From: DATDTB01 sp035291025
GTDB lineage: Archaea > Iainarchaeota > Iainarchaeia > JAFGOX01 > DATDTB01
Length of the DNA stretch: 5,175 bases
NCBI GenBank assembly: GCA_035291025.1
Contig: DATDTB010000069.1
Location: forward strand, 1 to 5,175
Reading direction: 5' to 3'
Shown: in pieces, positions 1 to 4,549 of the stretch
How the letters are laid out: each line of letters starts with the position of its first letter
How positions within the stretch are numbered: the first letter of the stretch is position 1
Notes under the pieces: generated by a model
Databases searched by the model: none
Seen by the model: the letters and a program-made list of their open reading frames with translations, nothing else
What the model was told of the DNA's origin: nothing
Translations under genes and position numbers: made by a program

Positions 1-424
1 GGAACTCCAACTCGACGTGGTTGGGGTTGCCGTCGTCGAAGGCGATGAAAAAGGAATGGAAGGACTTCAAGGGCGAAAGCGACTCGTCAACGCCGGGCGC
101 AACTGCGTTAATTGTGATTCTTTCCATTGAACGAAGCGGGCCGCGGTTGGACTCGTAGTTGAGTTCGCGGCCGTCGAACTCGAAGTCCTTCACGGGTCCA
201 AGCGAGTCAGTGACGCTCAAAACCTCTGAGCCCTCGGGGACGTACGAGGCAAGCTGGAAGTAATTGTATTCCTTGCCGTCGTCAGTGGAGTAAGCCTGCG
301 TCACTTCAAGCATTAGGGAATCCCCTTGAACCTTGCCCTCGTAGGAGACAAGCGTTTCCGCGTGCGCAGGGAAAAGAAACAACGCGCAGGAAATGAAAGC
401 GAAAAATGCACGCGCGCGCAACAT
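1..424 (-). CDS. Exported protein of unknown function, N-terminal part (runs off left edge)
   Basis: An open minus-strand frame without a stop gives 141 residues up to the window edge, so the C-terminus is missing. Residues 1-22 form a signal peptide: Arg3 and Arg5, a hydrophobic core (AFFAFISCALFLF), then PAHA with probable cleavage after Ala22. The mature part alternates hydrophobic and polar residues as in a beta-sandwich, with stretches such as YVPEGSEVLSVTDSLGPVKD, and has no catalytic motif. This style recalls N-terminal domains of archaeal exported gluzincin-like proteins, but that is only an impression. The start at 424 is preferred because a TATA-like box begins 32 bases upstream, fitting a leaderless mRNA. 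An in-frame ATG at 436 would add MHSW before the signal peptide. The protein probably acts outside the cell or attached to the membrane. FISC at residues 10-13 is a poor lipobox. Coding is clear; function is unknown. Confidence 0.8.
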   Translation of the reverse strand, partial: MLRARAFFAFISCALFLFPAHAETLVSYEGKVQGDSLMLEVTQAYSTDDGKEYNYFQLASYVPEGSEVLSVTDSLGPVKDFEFDGRELNYESNRGPLRSMERITINAVAPGVDESLSPLKSFHSFFIAFDDGNPNHVELEF

Positions 425-448
425 CCATGAATGCATTGTAGTAAAAGG

Positions 449-456
449 AATAAAAA
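449..456 (-). promoter_or_regulatory. TATA-like box for the exported protein gene
   Basis: On the minus strand the sequence reads TTTTTATT, preceded by GG. Its first base lies 32 bases before the ATG at 424. Archaeal TATA boxes sit about 26 bases (centre) before the transcription start, so transcription would begin at about 426, almost on the start codon. This predicts a leaderless mRNA. Inferred from spacing and composition. Confidence 0.5.
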
Positions 457-486
457 CCAAGCAGTGCGCTGGAAGGCCTTTGGGCG

Positions 487-493
487 AAAAAAA
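487..493 (-). terminator. Oligo-T tract downstream of tRNA-Leu
   Basis: Seven consecutive Ts on the minus strand (seven As on the plus strand) begin 8 bases after the discriminator base of tRNA-Leu. Archaeal RNA polymerase terminates at such T tracts without needing a hairpin. The tract separates the tRNA from the exported protein gene, which has its own TATA-like box. Confidence 0.5.
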
Positions 494-500
494 GGAAGAG

Positions 501-586
501 TGCAGGAGGCAGGATTTGAACCTGCGCACACACAAAGTGACTGGAACCTCAATCCAGCGCCGTTGACCGGGCTGGGCCACTCCCGC
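501..586 (-). tRNA. tRNA-Leu(GAG)
   Basis: This is an 86-nt class II tRNA on the minus strand. The acceptor arms GCGGGAG and CTCCTGC form 7 pairs with one G-U. The anticodon stem is CTGGA/TCCAG around the loop TTGAGGT, giving anticodon GAG at plus positions 548-550, which reads CUC and CUU leucine codons. The T arm is GCAGG-TTCAAAT-CCTGC. The D stem is GCC/GGC. The 15-nt variable region can form a CAC/GTG stem, as expected for leucine tRNAs. The discriminator is A, also expected for Leu. CCA is not encoded, so it must be added after transcription. No intron is seen. The nearest strong TATA-like sequence upstream (TTTTAAAG near 686-693, read on the minus strand) would leave a leader of roughly 75 nt, so the promoter is uncertain. 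Confidence 0.96.
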
Positions 587-685
587 ATGACCTTTCTTTG
601 CGGCTCATTGGCTCACGCCATTCGCCTGCAAGAAAGCTCAACCAAAGAAACTAGTTTGTCCTTGAGACAAAAACGCCGCAGAAAG

Positions 686-694
686 CTTTAAAAC
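686..694 (+). promoter_or_regulatory. TATA-like box CTTTAAAAC ahead of a small ORF
   Basis: The sequence CTTTAAAAC starts 33 bases before the ATG at 719. That spacing nearly matches the antitoxin gene (CTTTAAGTA, 32 bases before its ATG) and the exported protein gene (32 bases). The same nine bases occur in front of the minus-strand small gene ending at 4735. The TTTAAA core is palindromic, so the box could also drive tRNA-Leu on the minus strand. Transcription start on the plus strand is predicted near 716. Confidence 0.45.
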
Positions 695-718
695 CTGCGC
701 CAGCTCTTTACTGTTGGC

Positions 719-859
719 ATGGTTCAAGGCCTCGCAGGAGCATTCCAGGACGCGTTAAGGCGCTTGCTTTTACGGCTGGGAATGGCGAAGCCTGCCCCAT
801 TCATTCAACCTGTTTCTCGCGCCAAAAAGCAGTCAGGGAAAAATAATAACGTGGCGTGA
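719..859 (+). CDS. Possible small leaderless protein, 46 residues, unknown
   Basis: A 46-codon ORF starts with ATG at 719 and stops with TGA at 857-859. The product is basic. Residues 1-22 (MVQGLAGAFQDALRRLLLRL...) can form an amphipathic helix with leucines on one face and arginines on the other, followed by a Pro-containing, Lys-rich tail ending GKNNNVA. There is no signal peptide, membrane segment or cysteine motif, and I recognise no family. Support is contextual: a TATA-like box lies 33 bases upstream, as for other genes here. No ribosome-binding site is needed if the mRNA is leaderless. A 12-bp hairpin plus six Ts follows the stop directly. The same unit could instead be a non-coding RNA of about 210 nt, or the ORF could be chance, since ORFs of this length are common by chance. 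Treat it as a candidate. Confidence 0.3.
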   Translation: MVQGLAGAFQDALRRLLLRLGMAKPAPFIQPVSRAKKQSGKNNNVA

Positions 860-925
860 CGCTGCGTTCGACTATTTTTTGCATTGGCTGGAAAAACGTT
901 GCAGAGTGCAGCGTCTTAGTTTTTT
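858..925 (+). terminator. 12-bp hairpin followed by six Ts
   Basis: Positions 858-869 pair with 904-915 over 12 pairs, two of them G-U wobbles; the outer eight (GACGCTGC/GCAGCGTC) are perfect. The loop is 34 nt. After a 4-nt gap six Ts follow at 920-925. The stem begins inside the TGA stop of the small ORF at 719-859. The layout fits a terminator for that unit, though the loop is longer than usual. It may alternatively be a stem of a structured RNA. Confidence 0.4.
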
Positions 926-929
926 CCGT

Positions 930-1000
930 CAACGCTTTTGAGTTGACTCTTAGCGAGGAGTAGCAACGACGAGCGTGCGGACGCAAACTCAAAAGGGTTG
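930..1000. repeat. 15-nt imperfect inverted repeat abutting tRNA-Asn
   Basis: Positions 930-944 (CAACGCTTTTGAGTT) are complementary to 986-1000 (AACTCAAAAGGGTTG) at 14 of 15 positions; the one mismatch is G934 against G996. The 41-nt loop contains a smaller ACTC/GAGT pairing (946-949 with 958-961). A competing 6-bp inverted repeat, GTCAAC 928-933 with GTTGAC 942-947, overlaps the left arm. The right arm ends one base before the first base of tRNA-Asn. No flanking duplication or ORF points to a transposable element. It could be a hairpin in the tRNA leader, a separate small RNA, or a protein-binding site. Confidence 0.6.
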
Positions 1001-1001
1001 T

Positions 1002-1073
1002 GCCCGGGTAGTATAGCTGGCAGAATACTCGACTGTTAATCGAGTGACGGTGGTTCGAATCCACCCCTGGGCG
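1002..1073 (+). tRNA. tRNA-Asn(GUU), substrate of the adjacent GatCAB
   Basis: This is a 72-nt tRNA with acceptor arms GCCCGGG and CCTGGGC (one G-U). The anticodon stem CTCGA/TCGAG surrounds the loop CTGTTAA, giving anticodon GTT at 1035-1037. The T arm is GGTGG-TTCGAAT-CCACC, the variable loop has 4 nt, and G1016 (15) and C1048 (48) can form the Levitt pair. The discriminator is G and is followed directly by an encoded CCA at 1074-1076. The D arm is irregular: in the normal register A12 faces A23, while a full GTAT/ATAC pairing would use C1028, which belongs to the anticodon stem. No oligo-T tract separates it from gatC 48 bases downstream, so the two may be co-transcribed. Many Archaea lack AsnRS and make Asn-tRNA by amidating Asp-tRNA(Asn), the reaction catalysed by the next three gene products. 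Confidence 0.97.
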
Positions 1074-1092
1074 CCATTCCATGACAAGAAAG

Positions 1093-1099
1093 AAAAATA
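1093..1099 (+). promoter_or_regulatory. Possible weak TATA-like box AAAAATA before gatC
   Basis: The A/T run AAAAATA starts 31 bases before the GTG at 1124, close to the 32-33 base spacing seen at three other genes here. If used, gatC could be transcribed apart from tRNA-Asn as a near-leaderless mRNA. Its sequence matches the CTTTAA-type boxes in this window poorly, so it is only a weak candidate. Confidence 0.2.
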
Positions 1100-1123
1100 G
1101 GAGCAAGCTAAGGGGAAAAGGGC

Positions 1124-1399
1124 GTGGACGGCATGGACTTAACTGAGTTAAGGAAAGTGGCGGGGCTTTGCCGCGTCAAGCTCGGCGAAGCCGAGGAAAA
1201 AGAGTTCATTGGACAGTTCAAGGACATCCTTTCCTACTTTGAGTCCATTCAAGGCTTGCCTGACGCGAAAGCCTCAAAGGAAACCACTTCAAGGCAAGCA
1301 CTACGGGAAGACGTGGTGGGCGACTCAATTCCGCGCGAAATCGCTTCAAACTTTGACTCCAAGCGAAAGACTCTAGGGGGATTGAAGTGGATTCATTGA
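1124..1399 (+). CDS. gatC: Aspartyl/glutamyl-tRNA(Asn/Gln) amidotransferase subunit C
   Basis: GatC is the small scaffold subunit that wraps around GatA and GatB in the GatCAB amidotransferase, helping GatA fold and bridging the two active subunits. The 91-residue length is normal. The N-terminal helical pattern (LTELRKVAGLCRVKL, then EEKEFIGQFKDILSYFESI) is the family's two-helix start. The later LREDVVGDSIPREIASNF matches the conserved LReD...s region, and the C-terminus ends in a short KWIH. The GTG at 1124 has AGGGG at 1111-1115 in front. An ATG at 1133, with AAAGGG at 1117-1122, is an equally credible start and gives 88 residues beginning MDLTELRK. The end overlaps gatA by 13 bases, which suggests translational coupling. 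The gene lies 48 bases after tRNA-Asn and may share its transcript. Confidence 0.95.
   Translation: MDGMDLTELRKVAGLCRVKLGEAEEKEFIGQFKDILSYFESIQGLPDAKASKETTSRQALREDVVGDSIPREIASNFDSKRKTLGGLKWIH
1374..1380 (+). promoter_or_regulatory. Ribosome-binding site TAGGGGG for gatA
   Basis: This purine-rich Shine-Dalgarno-like sequence lies inside the end of gatC, 6 bases before the GTG at 1387. It decides the gatA start. The gatA frame is closed upstream by TGA at 1354-1356, and no ATG or GTG lies between that stop and 1387. Confidence 0.6.
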
Positions 1400-2625
1400 A
1401 CGCGGTCCTGACTGAGTGCAGCGTGAAAGGCAGCGGGCAGGGCGTGCTGGCCGGGTTGAAGGCCGGAGTGAAGGACAACATTGCCGTGAAGGGCGTGCGA
1501 ATGACGTGCTGCTCGCTAATGCTCAAGGACTACGTCGCGCCGTACAACGCCACTGTCGTGCAAAGGATCCTGGACGCTGGCGCCGAGGTTACTTGCAAGC
1601 TGAACTTGGACGAGTTCGCGTGCGGCGGCTCCGGGGAAACAAGCGCCTTCGGCGCAACGCTCAACCCCAACAACAAGGCCTTGGTGCCGGGCGGCTCGAG
1701 TTCGGGGAGCGGTGCCGCAGTCGCTTCCGGGCTCGTGGACTTTTCAATTGGGAGCGACACCGGCGGCTCCGTTCGCTGTCCTGCTAGCTTTTGCGGGGTT
1801 GCAGCGTTAAAGCCGACTTATGGCTTGGTGTCGCGTCACGGCTTGTCTGACATGGCAATGTCCTTGGAGGGGCCGGCGCCTATTGCAAGGGACGCTGAAA
1901 CCCTTGCAATGGTCATGGGCGTGGTTTCGGGTTGGGACGAAAGGGACAGGGCGACCGTGAATGAGAAAGTGAGCTTTGCGCTTGGGAAAATGGAGTTGGA
2001 AAAGCAACGGGTTGCGGTGCTGGACTTCGAGGGAGTTGACGCTGAAACGCAAAGGCAAATGCGTCACGCGTTTTCATTGCTTGAAGGCGCCGGCGTAGAA
2101 CTGGAAAAAGTCAAGCTGGAGTCATTGAAGTACGCAATCCCCGCGTATTACTTGATTGTGTATGCAGAGTTTTCGAGCGCAATGCAAAAGTTTGACGGAA
2201 AGCTTTACGGGAACTGCTCCGGGGGCGTGGAGGAAAACCGCGGCGTCCTTGGAAAGGAAGTCAAGCGCCGCATCATGCTTGGAACGTACGTCACAATGAA
2301 GGAATTCCACGGAAAGTGGTACTCGAAGGCGCTGGCGGCACGCGAAAAAGTACGGGAGGAATTCGAGAAAACCTTTGACGAGTATGACTTTTTGTTGTCA
2401 CCCACGATGCCCTTCACTCCCTACGAGTTAGGCTCGAAGGTTTCCAACCCCTTGCAGATGTACTTGGCGGACGTTTTCACTGTCAGCGCAAACTTGGCTG
2501 GAATACCCGCCGGCGTCGTGCCCGTTTCGAAAAACGTTGGCTTACAGGTAATGGCTGGAAGGCTTGCGGACGCGCGCGTTTTGGAGTTCATGAAGGGATT
2601 CGAGTCACTGCGGGGAATGCTATGA
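1387..2625 (+). CDS. gatA: Aspartyl/glutamyl-tRNA(Asn/Gln) amidotransferase subunit A (amidase), short N-terminus
   Basis: GatA is the amidase subunit. It hydrolyses glutamine, and the released ammonia travels to GatB to amidate Asp-tRNA(Asn). The amidase-signature fold is clear: GVKDNI with catalytic Lys29, PGGSSSGSGAAVASG at residues 101-115 with the cis-Ser at 104, and SDTGGS with nucleophile Ser128. The 75- and 24-residue gaps equal those in S. aureus GatA (Lys79, Ser154, Ser178), so the active site looks intact. A later FLLSPTMPFTPYELG stretch (335-349) and NLAGIPAGVVPV (369-380) are also family features. At 412 residues it is shorter than the usual 450-490; only 28 residues precede the catalytic Lys, against about 78 in S. 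aureus. A stop at 1354 rules out a longer start in this frame. It overlaps gatC by 13 bases and gatB by 4 bases (ATGA), a tightly coupled operon. Confidence 0.97.
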   Translation: MDSLNAVLTECSVKGSGQGVLAGLKAGVKDNIAVKGVRMTCCSLMLKDYVAPYNATVVQRILDAGAEVTCKLNLDEFACGGSGETSAFGATLNPNNKALVPGGSSSGSGAAVASGLVDFSIGSDTGGSVRCPASFCGVAALKPTYGLVSRHGLSDMAMSLEGPAPIARDAETLAMVMGVVSGWDERDRATVNEKVSFALGKMELEKQRVAVLDFEGVDAETQRQMRHAFSLLEGAGVELEKVKLESLKYAIPAYYLIVYAEFSSAMQKFDGKLYGNCSGGVEENRGVLGKEVKRRIMLGTYVTMKEFHGKWYSKALAAREKVREEFEKTFDEYDFLLSPTMPFTPYELGSKVSNPLQMYLADVFTVSANLAGIPAGVVPVSKNVGLQVMAGRLADARVLEFMKGFESLRGML

Positions 2626-3929
2626 AGATTGGACTTGAAGTGCACGCGTATGCGCGCACGAAAAGCAAAATGCATTGTGCGTGTTCCTCGGCGTTCCTGG
2701 AAGGAGAGCCCAACACGCTGGTGTGCGAAACCTGCACTTCGCAGCCGGGAGCCAAACCCAACGGCGTCAACAGGGAAGCAGTAAGCGTTGCGAAGGCGGC
2801 AGCTGCATTGCTTGGATGCGAGCCAAAAGGCGAGGCGAGCGTTTTGAGAAAGCACTACTTTTACCCTGACTTGCCAAGCAATTACCAGCGCACGAGCACG
2901 CCCGTCGGCGTCAACGGCGTTTTCCAGGGAGTGCGCATTCGCGAAATCCACTTCGAGGAAGACCCGGGACAGTTTGACTTGAAAAAGAAGACATTGGACT
3001 TCAACCGCTCCGGCGTTCCCTTGATGGAAATCGTCACCGAGCCGGACTTGAAGTCGCCAGAGGAAGCAAAGTCGTTCGTGGAAAGGCTCCAAGCGGCCTT
3101 GCTGTACAACGAATTGATTCGGCCAGAGCTCGGCTTAAAGATTGATACCAACGTCTCCGTCGCGGGCGGCAACCGCGTTGAAGTAAAAAACGTGCATTCT
3201 GTCAAGGGAATGGTGGCTGCAATAAGGTTCGAGGAAAAAAGGCAGCGCGAGGCCGTGAGTTCGGGCCAAAAAGTCAGGATGGAAACGAGGAACTACGACG
3301 AGGCAAGCGAGTCCACCACTCCCTCGCGTGAAAAGGAAACGGAAGCGGATTATCGTTACTTGCCCGACCCGGACTTGCCAGCCATTGACTTGTCAAAAGT
3401 TGAGGCAAAGGCCTTCACGGACCCTTTCAAGGAAGTCGAAAGGCTTTCCTCGAAGCTAAAAATTTCCACGGCGGTCCTTGAGACGCTGGTGCTTTCAGGT
3501 TTTTTGAAGGACTTCGAGGAATCCTGCACTCACGCCGCGCCAGGGACTGCGGCGTTTTTTTATTCAAGCGTCTTAAAGGGGGAACTGGAGTACCGCGGGC
3601 TTTCAGCGTCGCCGTTGACTGCAAAGGACTTGAAGCCCGTGCTCACTGCATTGGACAAAAAGCAAGTCACGCAACAGGGAGCGGCCCAGCTCTTGAGGGA
3701 ATTGCTTGACAAAGGGACTGTTTCCATGAAAACAAGCATTTCCAGGGAAGAACTCGAGAAAGCCGTTAGGGAAGTTTTGCAGAGTGAAAATGCCGCAGTT
3801 GCAAAAGTCAAGGCGGGCGAGGTGAAAGTCATTGAATACTTGCTGGGGCGCGTATTCAAGAAACTCGGGCCCGGCACCCAGCCAGGGGACGTGCGAAGGG
3901 AAATAAAACGCGTTCTTGGACGGCTATAG
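2622..3929 (+). CDS. gatB: Aspartyl/glutamyl-tRNA(Asn/Gln) amidotransferase subunit B
   Basis: GatB binds Asp-tRNA(Asn), activates the side-chain carboxylate with ATP, and uses ammonia from GatA to form Asn-tRNA(Asn). The 435 residues begin with GLEVHAYA (Glu6, His8; family GLEVH). A zinc-type set follows: Cys19, Cys21, Cys35 and Cys38. Then come KHYFYPDLPSNYQ at 78-89, the GatB hallmark; FEEDPGQ at 111-117; NRSGVPLMEIVTEPDL at 128-143; EVKNVHSV at 187-194; and DYRYLPDPDLP at 243-253. Residues from about 330 to the end form the YqeY-like tail that holds the tRNA elbow. The length is somewhat below the usual 470-480, but no core motif is missing. The start overlaps the gatA stop as ATGA. It is PET112-family GatB rather than GatE, since no extra AspRS-like insert is seen. 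With tRNA-Asn next door, asparagine rather than glutamine formation is the likely job. Confidence 0.97.
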   Translation: MKIGLEVHAYARTKSKMHCACSSAFLEGEPNTLVCETCTSQPGAKPNGVNREAVSVAKAAAALLGCEPKGEASVLRKHYFYPDLPSNYQRTSTPVGVNGVFQGVRIREIHFEEDPGQFDLKKKTLDFNRSGVPLMEIVTEPDLKSPEEAKSFVERLQAALLYNELIRPELGLKIDTNVSVAGGNRVEVKNVHSVKGMVAAIRFEEKRQREAVSSGQKVRMETRNYDEASESTTPSREKETEADYRYLPDPDLPAIDLSKVEAKAFTDPFKEVERLSSKLKISTAVLETLVLSGFLKDFEESCTHAAPGTAAFFYSSVLKGELEYRGLSASPLTAKDLKPVLTALDKKQVTQQGAAQLLRELLDKGTVSMKTSISREELEKAVREVLQSENAAVAKVKAGEVKVIEYLLGRVFKKLGPGTQPGDVRREIKRVLGRL

Positions 3930-3958
3930 GGAAAAACCCTGCAACCACTAATGGGTAG

Positions 3959-3967
3959 CTTTAAGTA
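3959..3967 (+). promoter_or_regulatory. TATA-like box CTTTAAGTA for the toxin-antitoxin operon
   Basis: CTTTAAGTA starts 32 bases before the antitoxin ATG at 3991, predicting transcription from about 3989-3991 and a leaderless mRNA. No Shine-Dalgarno-like sequence lies before this ATG, which agrees. The left arm of the operator candidate overlaps the end of the box, so a bound repressor would block TBP/TFB access. Confidence 0.6.
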
Positions 3968-3998
3968 CTCATTGGTATTATTAGATATCTATGAGTAC
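3965..3998. promoter_or_regulatory. Candidate operator: inverted repeat GTACTCAT-N18-ATGAGTAC
   Basis: The perfect 8-bp arms at 3965-3972 and 3991-3998 flank an 18-bp spacer; the right arm contains the antitoxin ATG. The arms lie 26 bp apart centre to centre, and the spacer itself holds the palindrome AGATATCT at 3983-3990. Ribbon-helix-helix antitoxins commonly bind inverted repeats over their own promoter, so this is a likely autoregulatory site. The binding protein is inferred. Confidence 0.5.
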
Positions 3999-4236
3999 GC
4001 AGATTAGCTTGAAGTTGTCTGACAAGTTGTTTGAACGCGCCAAGGCTTACTCGGAGCTTAAGGGCTTTGACAACTTGCAGGAATTGATTCGCGAACTCTT
4101 GCGCGAGAAACTATTCGACGACGAAAGCATCCCAAGTGGCTTAAGCACTTACCTGGCCAGCGAGGAGTCCCTGGCAAAGGCGTGGCTTTCCAGGGAAGAG
4201 GACGAGGCATGGAAGCACTTGCAAAAGGCGACGTAG
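3991..4236 (+). CDS. Ribbon-helix-helix (CopG-type) antitoxin
   Basis: This is probably the antitoxin of a type II pair, a DNA-binding protein that neutralises the MazF-like product of the next gene. Of 81 residues, 3-8 (TQISLK) form the DNA-contacting strand, about 10-23 the first helix, and 27-41 (FDNLQELIRELLREKL) the second helix. This is the classic ribbon-helix-helix layout, which works as a dimer. The C-terminal tail (about 57-79, with ESLAKAWLSREEDEAW) is the kind of acidic, aromatic segment that wraps a toxin; similar LAK-W-EEDEAW tails are familiar from archaeal antitoxins. The gene has no ribosome-binding site and a TATA-like box 32 bases upstream, so the mRNA is probably leaderless. 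Its end overlaps the toxin gene by 28 bases. It likely represses its own operon through the inverted repeat around its start. No experimental family name can be assigned from sequence alone. Confidence 0.88.
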   Translation: MSTQISLKLSDKLFERAKAYSELKGFDNLQELIRELLREKLFDDESIPSGLSTYLASEESLAKAWLSREEDEAWKHLQKAT

Positions 4237-4544
4237 TCCTGTTCCCGTTCCCGTACACTGACTTGAGCACCAGGAAACTCAGGCCATGCTTAGTATTGTC
4301 TAGCGAAATGCGTGAAGACGTGCTGTTGTGCCAGATAACGTCCAAGAAAACCCGGCCCGACTCTTTCGCCGTTGAACTGGGAAAAACGGAAACGCTAAAC
4401 GGCAGCCTTCAAGTGGACAGCTTCATTCGGGCAAACATGCTGTTCACTGCCCAGAAAAGGCAAGTCCTCTCCAAGGTTTGCAGCGTCAGCGGCGAAAAGT
4501 ACTCGCAAGTAGTCGAAAAAATAACACGGCTCGTTTCAAAATAG
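4209..4544 (+). CDS. MazF/PemK-like endoribonuclease toxin
   Basis: This is a toxin of the MazF/PemK fold, which typically cleaves RNA at short sequences and slows growth when the antitoxin is lost. The ATG at 4209 gives 111 residues starting MEALAKGDVVLFPFPYTDL, the family's usual opening. GAAGAGGA at 4195-4202 is a ribosome-binding site 6 bases upstream. A GTG at 4182 would add 9 residues not expected in the family. The conserved RPCLVLS contains Arg25, matching the catalytic Arg of MazF, and QITSK contains Thr44, at the place of the catalytic Thr. The C-terminal helix follows LSKVCSVSGEKYSQVVEKI. No key residue is missing, so it looks intact. It overlaps the antitoxin gene by 28 bases, so translation is probably coupled. 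The cleavage site cannot be told from sequence. Confidence 0.9.
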   Translation: MEALAKGDVVLFPFPYTDLSTRKLRPCLVLSSEMREDVLLCQITSKKTRPDSFAVELGKTETLNGSLQVDSFIRANMLFTAQKRQVLSKVCSVSGEKYSQVVEKITRLVSK

Positions 4545-4549
4545 CCACG

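Noticed and set aside
405..420. 16-base alternating purine-pyrimidine tract (possible Z-DNA)
   Set aside because: It is simply the Arg/Ala-coding part of the signal peptide n-region; nothing else suggests a structural role.
306..588. Minus-strand ORFs in other frames overlapping the exported protein start and tRNA-Leu
   Set aside because: The frame from ATG 436/424 has a proper signal peptide and stays open to the window edge. The others stop within about 100 codons, and one runs through the tRNA.
431..691. Plus-strand ORF of 86 codons across tRNA-Leu
   Set aside because: It is read antisense through the tRNA. The AGFEPA stretch is the well-known false translation of a tRNA T-arm complement, and there is no ribosome site or family match.
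930..1000. Miniature transposon with terminal inverted repeats
   Set aside because: No target-site duplication flanks the arms and no second copy occurs in the window.
700..1001. RNase P RNA, SRP RNA or box C/D or H/ACA guide RNA
   Set aside because: I could not find the conserved GAGGAAAGUC-type, SRP helix-8 GGAA loop, RUGAUGA/CUGA or ANA signatures on either strand.
801..1106. Minus-strand ORF of 101 codons across tRNA-Asn
   Set aside because: It covers the tRNA on the opposite strand and contains GVDSNHRH, a typical artefact of translating tRNA antisense.
2421..3092. Long minus-strand ORF of 223 codons opposite the gatA/gatB junction
   Set aside because: It lies antisense to two well-identified genes, has low-complexity protein character without motifs, and arises from the GC-rich codon pattern of the sense strand.
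3928..3940. AGGG-AAAAA-CCCT hairpin at the gatB stop as a terminator
   Set aside because: It has only four pairs, no following T tract, and overlaps the stop codon, so it is too weak to call.
4182..4208. Upstream GTG start for the toxin gene
   Set aside because: It would add nine Gly/Arg-rich residues read from antitoxin coding sequence. The ATG at 4209 has a ribosome site and gives the normal MazF opening.
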